DNA of 64,000 bases from Pontibacterium sp049603715. Lineage in GTDB: Bacteria > Pseudomonadota > Gammaproteobacteria > Pseudomonadales > Balneatricaceae. Shown here piece after piece: positions 17,313-26,075 of this stretch. The stretch covers positions 1 through 64,000 of the forward strand of contig JBMYSW010000010.1 of assembly GCA_049603715.1 (NCBI GenBank), read 5' to 3'. The notes beneath the pieces are model-generated. The model made no database searches, had not been told where the DNA came from, and saw only the letters and a program-made list of their open reading frames with translations. Each line of letters starts with the position of its first letter. The stretch's first letter is position 1. A program made the translations under genes and the position numbers.

Positions 17313-17565
17313 TTGGCTGAGCCTCTGCGTTGCACTGAGCGCTTAGGTATGAAAGGTTTACAAGACTTATCTAACGCTAAGGCGTGCAAGGATGCAAGGT
17401 CCGCTTCACTCGGCCCTGATTATGAACATACAAACGATTAAATGTATGGCACAGAGGTGAGCAAAGTGAGGTCGTGACGGTTGTCTGCATACGATGCTTT
17501 GTCGTAACACCAACCATAGTAAGGGCTAGAAACCCAGCCAGCCCTCAAGGAAAGGAGGTTTGTTT

Positions 17566-18144
17566 ATGAGTGAACACCCGTCACTTCGTCCCGTCCCTAT
17601 CAAAACCAAAGGGCAGTGTATGTGCGCTAAGCTACGTCGCTGGATTACCTATGTTCGTTGGTGGAATGTGGTAGACGATTGGACTTACCAGCTGCCTAAT
17701 GGCGGCCCTAAAATTGTTATTCCTAAAGATTTTTTGTTTGATGGCGCTTCAATTCCCAAGCCGCTTTGGTTTTTACTGTCGCCCACAGGGCTTTTGCTCA
17801 TTCCCGGTTTGATTCATGACTATGCGTACCGATATGACTACCTTTGGGCCATTAATGACAAAGGTGAGGCCTATCAATATCAATACGGCAATGGCCGCGA
17901 GTATTGGGATTTACTTTTTAAAGATGTGGCCACCGAGGTGAACCAGCTTCCTGCGCTCAACGCATTGGCATGGTTTGCTTTGGTTGTGGGTGGTAAGGCG
18001 GCATGGAATGAAAACCGTTTGAGAAACGAGGCGGATTTGGTACCTAACCTACCTTTAGCGCCCGACTTAATGGTGCCGGTGGCCTCTAGCGTTGCCGCGA
18101 CCGAAACTGATAGCTCGGCGCAGCAAGGAGGCTCAGATGTGTGA
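17566..18144 (+). CDS. DUF1353-family protein
   Basis: A 192-residue protein with the DUF1353 signature: IPKDFLFDGASIPKPLWFLLSP followed by LIPGLIHDYAYR, then a helical C-terminal part that includes GREYWDLLFKDV. The family occurs in phages and in bacterial chromosomes and has no settled function. The ATG at 17566 has a very strong AAAGGAGG (17551-17558), which decides it over a TTG at 17560. It overlaps the next gene by 8 bp, so the two are coupled. Confidence 0.85.
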   Translation: MSEHPSLRPVPIKTKGQCMCAKLRRWITYVRWWNVVDDWTYQLPNGGPKIVIPKDFLFDGASIPKPLWFLLSPTGLLLIPGLIHDYAYRYDYLWAINDKGEAYQYQYGNGREYWDLLFKDVATEVNQLPALNALAWFALVVGGKAAWNENRLRNEADLVPNLPLAPDLMVPVASSVAATETDSSAQQGGSDV

Positions 18145-18613
18145 TACGCCTCGTGTACTGACCGAGTTAAGCGCCGATGAGTTTAATGAGTTGTTATCTG
18201 CGTACTTTGCACCGGCCGAAAAGCGTCATCAAATGACGCAAGAAGAGATTACGGCTTTAGCGAGTAAACTGGCTGCCAAGCACAATATTCCATTGGCTAA
18301 TGAGCAAAAGGAAGAGAAGATTTTTTATAAAGTCATTCTTAAAGTTGATACGTTTTTATACGACAACCTACCCAACGAAATTTATGACCTCGCACGCAGC
18401 ACTGACAAAGGCATCGACGAATCCGAAGCAACACGCCTGATCCACCGTTTAAGTCAGCTTGCTAACGACAAAATTGATATTCCCTACGTACCTGAATGGG
18501 TGGAGTACTACGCCATTAAGTTTGTAATTGGCGTGGTGATTAACGCTGCCCGTAAAGATTGGGACTTTAATAAAGCAAAGGATGCGAGTGAAGCTGAGTT
18601 GATGTTGACGTAA
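18137..18613 (+). CDS. Hypothetical protein coupled to DUF1353 gene
   Basis: A 158-residue soluble, mostly helical and acidic protein that I do not recognise. Its ATG lies inside the end of the DUF1353 gene (8 bp overlap), preceded by AAGGAGG at 18125-18131, so translation is probably coupled. It has a conserved-looking helical centre (FYKVILKVDTFLYDNLPNEIYDLA) and a later segment with VEYYAIKFVIGVVINAARKDW. No motif suggests an enzyme. A joint role with the DUF1353 protein is inferred from the overlap only. Confidence 0.75.
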   Translation: MCDTPRVLTELSADEFNELLSAYFAPAEKRHQMTQEEITALASKLAAKHNIPLANEQKEEKIFYKVILKVDTFLYDNLPNEIYDLARSTDKGIDESEATRLIHRLSQLANDKIDIPYVPEWVEYYAIKFVIGVVINAARKDWDFNKAKDASEAELMLT

Positions 18614-18628
18614 GGCTGTAATTAACAA

Positions 18629-18657
18629 CGAGCTACCCGCAGGCGTAGCTCGCTTTT
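18629..18657 (+). terminator. Rho-independent terminator
   Basis: CGAGCTAC (18629-18636) pairs with GTAGCTCG (18645-18652), followed by CTTTT. It lies directly after the DUF1353 pair and faces the MOSC gene. Confidence 0.65.
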
Positions 18658-18672
18658 AATGATTTGGGGTAA

Positions 18673-19485
18673 TCAAGAAATCAGGGAAATAGTCATACCC
18701 ACTTCAATAATTCCCGGTTTTTCAACCAGAATATTTTGGCCGAAGTAGACTTCGTTTTTATCATCGCCTTCGCCACGTCGGTAGGTGGCGAGTGTTTTGA
18801 GAGGCTCGCCTTTAGGGAAACGCTCTCGGCCGTCGGCACTGTAGGTGGTGAGCACACAACGGCTGCAGGGTTTGATACGACGTAAAATCGCATCGCCAAT
18901 TTGCAGGCGCTCCCAAGTATCTTCAGCAAAGGCTTCGCAGCCGTCGACTACGATATTGGGGCGAAACTGTTCCATGCTAAAGTTTTGTTGAGCGCGGGTA
19001 CTTAGGTCGTCTAACGAGGCCTTGGATACCAACAAAATAGGGTAACCGTCGGCAAAGGCGACTTGGTGTTCAGGGGCTCGAGAAGTTGGGCGTTGGCTCT
19101 GTTCGCCAAAATAAACCAAATGAACAGACTTACCTAAAAGGCTGCTAAACCATTCATTCACTTCTTTTACATAGCCTTGGGCCTGCACTTGACTGCCCCA
19201 AACCTCGGCTTGTTGTGTTTGCCCGCTCAGCTGCTGTGGAGAGATGGTAAGTGGGGTGCTCATTTGCTCGCTGCTTAGGTGTAAAGCGTTTTCGCCAAGG
19301 GCGACATGAATGCTGAGCAGTTTAGGGTCTTTACGCGCCGTCACGAACAGGCCTTGGTCGTCTACAAGCATCCAACGGCGATCAAAACTGAGGCCCTTAT
19401 CTTCAGCCCAGCTGCGGCTCATAGAAATACCGCGAGTTGACTTGATTGGGTAGATCCATAAATCACTGACGCGAATATCGCTCAT
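18673..19485 (-). CDS. MOSC-domain protein (YcbX N-terminal type)
   Basis: A 270-residue protein with a MOSC N-terminal beta-barrel domain (IYPIKSTRG, then DRRWMLVD) and a MOSC domain whose Cys lies in the RIKPCSRC segment. Members handle a molybdenum cofactor, as YcbX does in reducing N-hydroxylated compounds. The C-terminal [2Fe-2S] ferredoxin domain of Escherichia coli YcbX is absent, so electrons would have to come from a partner. It stands alone on its strand. Confidence 0.87.
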   Translation of the reverse strand: MSDIRVSDLWIYPIKSTRGISMSRSWAEDKGLSFDRRWMLVDDQGLFVTARKDPKLLSIHVALGENALHLSSEQMSTPLTISPQQLSGQTQQAEVWGSQVQAQGYVKEVNEWFSSLLGKSVHLVYFGEQSQRPTSRAPEHQVAFADGYPILLVSKASLDDLSTRAQQNFSMEQFRPNIVVDGCEAFAEDTWERLQIGDAILRRIKPCSRCVLTTYSADGRERFPKGEPLKTLATYRRGEGDDKNEVYFGQNILVEKPGIIEVGMTISLIS

Positions 19486-19552
19486 GCCTGTTCCTTTGGG
19501 TTGAATACCGTAAGTGGCGCTGCTATTAGGCCTCGCCTCAGTGGTTTAGGTG

Positions 19553-21088
19553 CTAAGCGCACCGCTTAAAAATAAATAAATCGCCGAGCAGAGGCTTTTG
19601 CCCCTCGTTGCGTAGCAAAAAGGTTTTTTGTACTTGGGATTCAAAACCTTGTTGTTGGGCTAAGTCTAACACGGCTTGTGTGGCGTGTTGGTAGCGGCCA
19701 CTGGTGGCTAGGCGAAATGCTGCTTGGCTGTTGGCTGAACGCGGCATTTGCTCAGTGGTAAAGGCAAAGTAGCCGTTAGGCGCCAGCTGTGCTTTGGCTT
19801 GAGCAAAGAGCGGTGCTAAATCGCCCATGTAAATAAATACATCGGTGGCACAAATAAGCGGCCAAGGGCTGGTGTGGCTTGGCCATGGGGCGAGCAGGTC
19901 GCCTTTGATTAGGTGCTGGTACTCACCTTTGTCCTCAGCTTGTTTTAGCATGGCGCTGGATAGGTCTTGGCCGACCAGCCAGTCGGTTTTTATTTTGCCT
20001 TTTAGCGCATCACCTAAAAGCCCCGTTCCACATCCTAAGTCGAGAATATGGCTAAATTTGGTGAGGCCTTGCTGTAGGAGTGCGTCCACCAAAATGCTGG
20101 GGGCTTGATAGCCCAGTTGTTTGACGAGTCGTTGCTCAAAAGCATTAGCGCTTTGGTTATACAGCGCCTCAACATAGGTACTGGGTGCGTGGCTGCTGCT
20201 TTCGCCCTTGAGTGCATTGGCCATGTGGTGGCTGTAGCTGTCGTTGGGGTTTAGCTGGTGGGCGAGTTCATACCACTGCATGGTAAGATCCGCTTGGTTT
20301 GCTTCGGCAAAATAGTCGGCACATTGGCTGGCCAGTAGCGGTTGAGGTGTTTCTGGGCGGTCAATGGCGAAGTGCAAAAAGGCCAGCTGCATCCCATACT
20401 CTTCACGGCTAAAAAGCGCTGAACCTGCGCTACTGGTGGCTAATAAGCTGTTGAGTGCCCACTCAAACAACCATTCTGTGGGTATCGAGCTTTTGAGTGC
20501 GGCCGCCTGAGCCGGTAACCCTTGGTTGGGCCGCGTAAACCATGATGTTAGCTCTTCGGTTAATGGCGTACCTTGTTGTGCGGTGCTTTGGCTAATCGCT
20601 TTAAGCGCCATGGTGTGCTGTTGAAGCTGGCGACAGGCGATGGAGAGGCTAAGGCTAGCAGAGGTTTCGTCGGGCCATAACTGTAACAGACGTAAACAGG
20701 CTTGCTGCATCGCGGGCCATGCTTGTTGTTGCTCTTGAGCGGCAATGAGGTTTAGGTGGTAATCCACTTTGCTGTTATCAAGGCGAATGGCCGCTTGAGC
20801 ACTTTCGGCGGCGTGTTCGCTTTGGTGGTTTTGCAAGTAACAAGCCGACAAGTTGCCGTGAGCCTGCGCTAGTAAAGCCGGTGTGTTTGTTTTGCTAAGT
20901 GCGGTTTGCAGGGCGTTAATGGCTTTGTCGACTTCAAAGCTTTTGAGCAGTGCAACGCCGTAAATCAGGTTTGCATGAAAATGATCGGGCGCTTTGTGTA
21001 AACACTTGCGGCAAAGGGCACGTGCTTTGGCATATTTGCCTTGGCTAATAAGGCCAAGGGCCTGAGTCAGGGTATCTTGAATCGACAT
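19553..21088 (-). CDS. TPR-repeat protein fused to a SAM-dependent methyltransferase
   Basis: A 511-residue fusion. The first ~200 residues are tetratricopeptide repeats (LGLISQGKYAKARALCRKCL and similar 34-residue units). Residues about 310-510 are a class I methyltransferase with the SAM motif ILDLGCGTGLLG and a following acidic loop. It may methylate a protein or polysaccharide-linked target presented by the TPR part; the substrate is unknown. ATG at 21088 (MSIQDTLTQ) is chosen over a GTG at 21127 whose extension is hydrophobic and unsupported. No Shine-Dalgarno is visible at either. Confidence 0.82.
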   Translation of the reverse strand: MSIQDTLTQALGLISQGKYAKARALCRKCLHKAPDHFHANLIYGVALLKSFEVDKAINALQTALSKTNTPALLAQAHGNLSACYLQNHQSEHAAESAQAAIRLDNSKVDYHLNLIAAQEQQQAWPAMQQACLRLLQLWPDETSASLSLSIACRQLQQHTMALKAISQSTAQQGTPLTEELTSWFTRPNQGLPAQAAALKSSIPTEWLFEWALNSLLATSSAGSALFSREEYGMQLAFLHFAIDRPETPQPLLASQCADYFAEANQADLTMQWYELAHQLNPNDSYSHHMANALKGESSSHAPSTYVEALYNQSANAFEQRLVKQLGYQAPSILVDALLQQGLTKFSHILDLGCGTGLLGDALKGKIKTDWLVGQDLSSAMLKQAEDKGEYQHLIKGDLLAPWPSHTSPWPLICATDVFIYMGDLAPLFAQAKAQLAPNGYFAFTTEQMPRSANSQAAFRLATSGRYQHATQAVLDLAQQQGFESQVQKTFLLRNEGQKPLLGDLFIFKRCA

Positions 21089-21348
21089 AGTCAGTAACAA
21101 TAGCGCGATAGCAGGCGGTAGGCACACAGCTTCACGAGGGCTAAAAAAGGGGCTATTTTGCCTTGGTTCTAGCGGGCTGTGAATAGCGGTGGGCCTAATC
21201 TTTTACTTAGTGGCTTTTGCTTAAGGGCTTTTGTTTAAAGGCTGTGGCTTAGGGCTTGAGCTTCGAGCTTGGACTTGTAAGCACGGAGCGAAAGCCGTTT
21301 AATAATCGCTAATTTAAATCTATCTCTTTTCACTTAAAGGATGCGTCG

Positions 21349-21822
21349 GTGACACCTGCAATTAATGCGTTAAAAAAACAAAAGATTGCTCACCGTGTGG
21401 TGACGTATGACCATGACCCCAGTGTTGCGGCGTATGGCACCGAGGCGGCTGAGGCACTGGGGCTTAATCCGCAACAGGTGTTTAAAACCTTGTTGGTGGC
21501 GTTAAATGGCGATCAAAAAAAACTGGCCGTTGCAGTTGTGCCTGTGGCTGGGCAACTCAACCTAAAAGCCATGGCGGCGGCAGTGGGTGTTAAAAAGGTA
21601 GAAATGGCCGACCCAAAAGCCGCAGAGCGCAGCAGTGGTTACATTGTTGGTGGTATCAGCCCTGTAGGCCAAAAGCGAGCACTGCCCACCGTTGTGGATG
21701 CCTCGGCCAATAGCTTTGACGAAATCTACGCCAGCGGTGGTCGTCGTGGCATGGAAATTTGTTTAGTACCTGCCGATTTAGCCAAGGTGACTCGCGCTAG
21801 CTTTGCGGCCATCGCCAAATAA
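21349..21822 (+). CDS. ybaK: YbaK/EbsC-family Cys-tRNA(Pro) deacylase
   Basis: A 157-residue trans-editing deacylase that clears mischarged Cys-tRNA(Pro). The VFKTLLV segment, which carries the catalytic Lys of YbaK proteins, the GYIVGGISPVG motif and the GGRRG loop are all in family positions. The GTG start at 21349 follows AAAGG. It is followed on the same strand by an EamA-type transporter with about 100 bp between. Confidence 0.92.
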   Translation: MTPAINALKKQKIAHRVVTYDHDPSVAAYGTEAAEALGLNPQQVFKTLLVALNGDQKKLAVAVVPVAGQLNLKAMAAAVGVKKVEMADPKAAERSSGYIVGGISPVGQKRALPTVVDASANSFDEIYASGGRRGMEICLVPADLAKVTRASFAAIAK

Positions 21823-21922
21823 ATCATGCCTAAAGGGAATGATTACTACGAATATAATTCCTTTTACTCTTGTCTATTTGCCACCCACAATAGTGCCTTA
21901 ATCCCTTCTGAGGTTGCGCATT

Positions 21923-22804
21923 ATGTGGATTTTGGTGACGCTTTTTGCCGCTGCGTGTCAGTCGATGCGCACGGCCTATCAAAACTCCCTTGCTAAAGAG
22001 CAAGGCTTTTTACATGCCACCATGGCGCGATCACTCTACGGCTTACCACTGGTTACTGTGTATCTTGCGGTGTGTTACGGCGTGTTTGGCGGCATAGCTT
22101 TTGACAACTTGGCGTTGTTTTTGGCCGCTGCGACGGTTTGTGCCATTGCCCAAGTTATGGCGACTTATTTGATGCTGCGGGTGTTCCAGAGCGGTAGCTT
22201 TGCTTTGGGTACTTTGTTGGCCAAAACCGAGGCTGTGTTAGCCGCCGTGTTGGGTATATTTGTTTTGCATTACCCCTTAAGTCACTGGGGTTGGCTTGGC
22301 GTATTTGTTGGCGTACTCGGCGCCTTGGTGATGAGCCTTAAGCGCGAGACCCTTGGGCAATTACACAAAGACTCGTCATTGTGGGCGGGGTTAGGTAGTG
22401 GCTTATGTTTTGCGGTTACTTCGGTGGCTGCGGCGATGGCCAGTCATGCTTTAGAAGGTTCAGTAATGACCCGTGCAGCACTGACTCTGTGGTATGTGTT
22501 GGCGTTACAGTCGGTGATTTTGTGTAGCTTGCAGGCGTTCAAGCAAAAAGATGCCTTCGCCTCGTTTCGCGGTAATAAAAAACTCAGTTGGCAGGTTGGG
22601 GTATTGAGTTCTCTTGGCTCGATTGGGTGGTTTACCGGCTTTGCACTTGTTAACCCAGCGTTGGTTAAAACCTTAGGCCAAATAGAGATCTTGGGTACAT
22701 TGTACTTTTCAAAACGTCGATTTGGTGAAGCCATTAAGCCTCAACAGTGGTGGGGCGGTGCGATGATTGTGGCCAGTGTGTTACTGGTTACTTTTGGGCA
22801 TTAA
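21923..22804 (+). CDS. EamA/DMT-superfamily transporter
   Basis: A 293-residue inner-membrane protein with about ten hydrophobic segments, arranged as two repeats of five, as in the drug/metabolite transporter family. The start MWILVTLFAAACQSMRTAYQ and the later GWLGVFVGVLGALVM and GAMIVASVLLVTFG helices fit EamA proteins. The cargo is unknown. The ATG at 21923 has GAGG upstream; a TTG at 21914 is possible but less likely. Confidence 0.87.
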   Translation: MWILVTLFAAACQSMRTAYQNSLAKEQGFLHATMARSLYGLPLVTVYLAVCYGVFGGIAFDNLALFLAAATVCAIAQVMATYLMLRVFQSGSFALGTLLAKTEAVLAAVLGIFVLHYPLSHWGWLGVFVGVLGALVMSLKRETLGQLHKDSSLWAGLGSGLCFAVTSVAAAMASHALEGSVMTRAALTLWYVLALQSVILCSLQAFKQKDAFASFRGNKKLSWQVGVLSSLGSIGWFTGFALVNPALVKTLGQIEILGTLYFSKRRFGEAIKPQQWWGGAMIVASVLLVTFGH

Positions 22805-22913
22805 CAGGTCTTTGCTAAAAAGCACTTTTTAGCTGTGCGATTCGCTCGCAAACACCGGCTGGCTCTTGAGTGAGGGCCGCCGGTGCCGGCTTTGCTGCTT
22901 AAGCGGACTGAGC

Positions 22914-23768
22914 TTAATAAAGCGTGGTGTCGGGCTCCTCAATCACTGGGTTACTAAGGCGGCCAATACCTTCAATTTCGATGGTGACTGTATCACCAGG
23001 CTTCATATAACCACGCGGCTTCATCTTTACACCGACACCTGAACAGGTACCCGTGGCGATCACATCGCCAGGCTTAAGGGTACATACCGTTGAGAGTGTC
23101 TCGACGAGTTGGTAGCAGTCAAAAATCAGATGCTTGGTATTTGAGTGCTGGCGTAGCTCGTCGTTGACCCATGTTTTTAACTCTAGGGCGTGTGGATCAG
23201 GAATTTCGTCTTCGGTAACAATCCATGGGCCCATAGGGCCGTGTGTATCAAAGGATTTACCTAAGGTCCACGTGGGAGCTTTGATTTGCCAATCGCGCAC
23301 GGATACGTCGTTGACAATAGTGTATCCGGCGATGACTTTGTGGGCTTCGCTGGCGGGTACGTGGCGGCAGGTCTTACCAATCACAAAGGCTAGCTCTCCT
23401 TCGTAATCAAGCTTTTCCGATACTTTTGGACGGTGAATGGCTTCGTTGGGGCCGACGACACAGCTACTTTGTTTGTTAAAAATCGCCGGAAAATCAGGTT
23501 TTTCTAAGCCTGTCTCTTCAATGTGGTCCGCATAGTTTAGGCCAACCCCTAGGTACTTTTCAGGTGCGGCGATGGGGGCTAACAAGGTGACCTCGTCAAC
23601 AGGAATTCCGTTGTCTTCATCGCTTAATTCGCTTAGCTGATTCAGCGCTTGGGTATTGCACAGCAGCTGTTCCATTTGTGTTGCAATCTTTGGGTCTGAG
23701 TAGACTTTGTTGTTGATTAGCGCGCCGACACCTTGGGTGCCTTGGTGCTCAAAACGAATCAGCTTCAT
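22914..23768 (-). CDS. Fumarylacetoacetate hydrolase family protein
   Basis: A 284-residue FAH-family enzyme (UGL/HpcE-like). The family core reads LGVGLNYADHIEETG, then a metal-binding EGELAFVIGK (Glu ligand) and GYTIVNDVSVRDWQ, then GDVIATGTCSGVG near the C-terminus. It should cleave or hydrate a small diketo acid. There is no adjacent catabolic operon; the upstream gene on the same strand is a TetR-type regulator, with a terminator between them. Confidence 0.9.
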   Translation of the reverse strand: MKLIRFEHQGTQGVGALINNKVYSDPKIATQMEQLLCNTQALNQLSELSDEDNGIPVDEVTLLAPIAAPEKYLGVGLNYADHIEETGLEKPDFPAIFNKQSSCVVGPNEAIHRPKVSEKLDYEGELAFVIGKTCRHVPASEAHKVIAGYTIVNDVSVRDWQIKAPTWTLGKSFDTHGPMGPWIVTEDEIPDPHALELKTWVNDELRQHSNTKHLIFDCYQLVETLSTVCTLKPGDVIATGTCSGVGVKMKPRGYMKPGDTVTIEIEGIGRLSNPVIEEPDTTLY

Positions 23769-23997
23769 TAGGTATCCTTAGTTTATAAGCAGGGAACTTT
23801 GCCTGTTGGGTGGTCACTTTTATGATTTGGCTGTCATAAGTGCCCGCAGATCCTGCTCTTATTTTGGTTATGTACTATCTAATGGAGTATATATGATTAG
23901 TTTTAAAAGCGAGAGCTTCGCCTGAAGTTGCTTTTTATAAGGCGTACTTTTTACGGCAAGGGGCGAGAGGCCGAGGTGATCGGTAATCAACGGGCGT

Positions 23998-24030
23998 AAA
24001 AAAGCGCCAGCACAATGGAGTGTGGCGCTC
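23998..24030 (-). terminator. Rho-independent terminator of the TetR gene
   Basis: On the minus strand AGCGCCACAC and GTGCTGGCGCT pair (one bulged base) around a 6-base loop, followed by six T. It ends transcription of the TetR-family gene at 24070-24669. Confidence 0.75.
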
Positions 24031-24069
24031 GTCATACGGTGCAAACGAGGAGTCAGCTGGAGTCGCGGT

Positions 24070-24669
24070 TTAAGCGTTGTTCAGGCGATGACCCAACGAT
24101 GAGAGCATGCTCTCGATGATGACATCATACTCTTGGCGACAAGGGCGCTTGCTACTAAATACTTGAAGGCCCCAAAGCCCGGTCATGAGGCACTTGGCGT
24201 GGTCTTCTGGGCGAATATCTTCAGGCAACTCGCCCATTAGGCGTGCGCGCTCTAGGCTGTCGACTAACTCTGCCTCAATTTGAGCGTGGTAGCGCTCGAT
24301 GCGATTTTGAATCTCTGGGTCTTGGTCAGAGAGTTCAAGCAGGGTGTTTACAATCAAGCAGCCGTGGCCTTGCTCATTCGCCGCGAGGGTGTCGCAGTAT
24401 CCGTGCAAAAAGGATGCGATGCGTGACAGGGGGCTGATTTCTTGGTGGAAGCATTCAGTGATACGACTCAGTTGCTCGGAGGCGTAGGCTTCAATGACCT
24501 CGATAAAAAGGCCGCGCTTGTTTGTGAAGGCGCCATATAAAGAGCCTGGGTTAATTTGAGTGGCACTAACGAGGTCTGTGACAGATGTGGCTTGAAAACC
24601 AGAGCGCCAAAAAGCAGCCATGGCCTTTTTAACGACATCTTCGCGATTAAATTCAACGGGACGGGCCAT
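24070..24669 (-). CDS. TetR-family transcriptional regulator
   Basis: A 199-residue TetR-type repressor. The DNA-binding helix-turn-helix (about residues 10-57; FWRSGFQATSVTDLV, then INPGSLYGAFTNKRGLF) is clear, and the C-terminal part is a helical ligand-binding domain of usual length. It has its own terminator downstream, so its targets are not obvious. The region upstream (24670-25130) holds no gene. Confidence 0.9.
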   Translation of the reverse strand: MARPVEFNREDVVKKAMAAFWRSGFQATSVTDLVSATQINPGSLYGAFTNKRGLFIEVIEAYASEQLSRITECFHQEISPLSRIASFLHGYCDTLAANEQGHGCLIVNTLLELSDQDPEIQNRIERYHAQIEAELVDSLERARLMGELPEDIRPEDHAKCLMTGLWGLQVFSSKRPCRQEYDVIIESMLSSLGHRLNNA

Positions 24670-25130
24670 TGTTCTCTCCTTGTATTATTCCTTCAAGTAA
24701 CTCTGCACCCTATTCGGCAAACGAGGTAGGGGCACTTTGTTACTGCTTAGGGGTTACCTAAATCCAATGCTTAGCTGATAAGCGTGGTGCTTGAAGCGTT
24801 TAACGCTGTTTTGCTTTGAGGTTGTACGTGTTGGTAGTTTTCTAGCCTGCTATCGATGACTCCTTCAACGACAGCAGGCGTATTCTTCGCTGTTAAACTT
24901 AGTATCAGTAACTGCTACAGGTGCTGATGCAGGCGCTGCTCTGAAGCATCAAGTTCACAGCCAAATCTACAAATTTACAAGTTCGATTGCTGCGTATGCA
25001 TTAAAGCATTTTACCTGCGATAAAAAATTCGTATACAACAAATTTATGCATAAAACGTCGTATAGACAGCGCTACGTCAAGGTGAATGTATGAATAACCT
25101 TGCTTTGGAAGGCCTGCGCTCTATCTAGCC
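24670..25130. other. 461 bp with no recognised gene
   Basis: No reading frame with a plausible ribosome site, RNA fold or repeat stood out. The region upstream of the TetR gene presumably holds its promoter. The rest is simple intergenic sequence. Confidence 0.5.
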
Positions 25131-25928
25131 TTACTTGGTCACCAACGCGAAGGCTTGCTCTAGTTGGTCGAGCAGGTAGGCATTTTGGTCTTTGTCATCA
25201 CTAAAGTAAGTGACCAAGCGCTGATGAGCGAGGCGCAACTGGCTTGGTGAATGACTGTTTGAGGTGCCCAGTAGGCGATGTGCGTCCTCTAAGGTCATTG
25301 GGCGCTCTAGCGCAGGAGCGGTGATATCACAATCGGCTTTCCAGTCGTCGCCAAAGCGTGCACTGAGGTAATGACTAAGTAACTCTGCACTAAGGGCGTC
25401 TTGGGACTGACATTCTTTAAAGCAACGCACATATTGCTCTGGCGAGAGGGCTTCAAGGGCGGTTTGGCCGTCGGTGGGCAGGGTCGCGTTGAGTTGCCCG
25501 TGTTCTCCTTTGTCAGCCTTGGGGTGCCCCGGCAGATAAAGGGTGACAAGTAAGCCTGAGATCTCGTGCCCTAAGGTTGTGTCTTCAATGGCCTCAGGTG
25601 ACGACGAGGACTTAGCGGCTTTACGTCGCTTTAACAACATGCCAATGACACTGGTCAGCGCGGTTAGCACTTTTAGTTTATTGGCCAATACCAGTCGCAT
25701 AATCACGGGTGCAGCACTGGCGATCAGGCCAAATAGCCAAGGCAGGCGACCGAGTACTGTGAGTAGGATAATCAGCACGGATAAACCAAACATGACGACC
25801 CAAAGCCATGTAACGGTGTTGGACACCGGTGCTTGAGTGGCTGCTTTTTGCTGTTTTTTAGACTGTGCGCGGTAAATAAAGATGCCCCACACAACAAACA
25901 AAGTAACCAAAATAATTAGAACGGGCAT
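25131..25928 (-). CDS. Membrane-anchored protein with degenerate J domain
   Basis: A 265-residue protein with hydrophobic helices at about residues 1-18, 42-62 and 66-82 and a cytoplasmic C-terminus. Residues about 210-265 (MTLEDAHRLLG, then QLRLAHQRLV, then an AYLLDQLEQAF helix) resemble the Tim14/Pam18-like J-domain found in bacterial membrane proteins. The HPD tripeptide that activates Hsp70 is missing (YFSDDKD in its place). It therefore may bind but not stimulate DnaK. Lies upstream of the OlsF-like gene on that strand. Confidence 0.6.
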   Translation of the reverse strand: MPVLIILVTLFVVWGIFIYRAQSKKQQKAATQAPVSNTVTWLWVVMFGLSVLIILLTVLGRLPWLFGLIASAAPVIMRLVLANKLKVLTALTSVIGMLLKRRKAAKSSSSPEAIEDTTLGHEISGLLVTLYLPGHPKADKGEHGQLNATLPTDGQTALEALSPEQYVRCFKECQSQDALSAELLSHYLSARFGDDWKADCDITAPALERPMTLEDAHRLLGTSNSHSPSQLRLAHQRLVTYFSDDKDQNAYLLDQLEQAFALVTK

Positions 25929-26075
25929 AAAGACTCACGTAAATAAAGATAAAAACCAACAGGGACAGTGCTTGGGTCGTTGCTGAAAGGCTATTGTATC
26001 AAGTTTACGTACTTTTGTTGCAAACGGTTTGGAGGCCTAGGGGTGAGGCTCCAAACCGCTTGCTCTTACCCGTTG

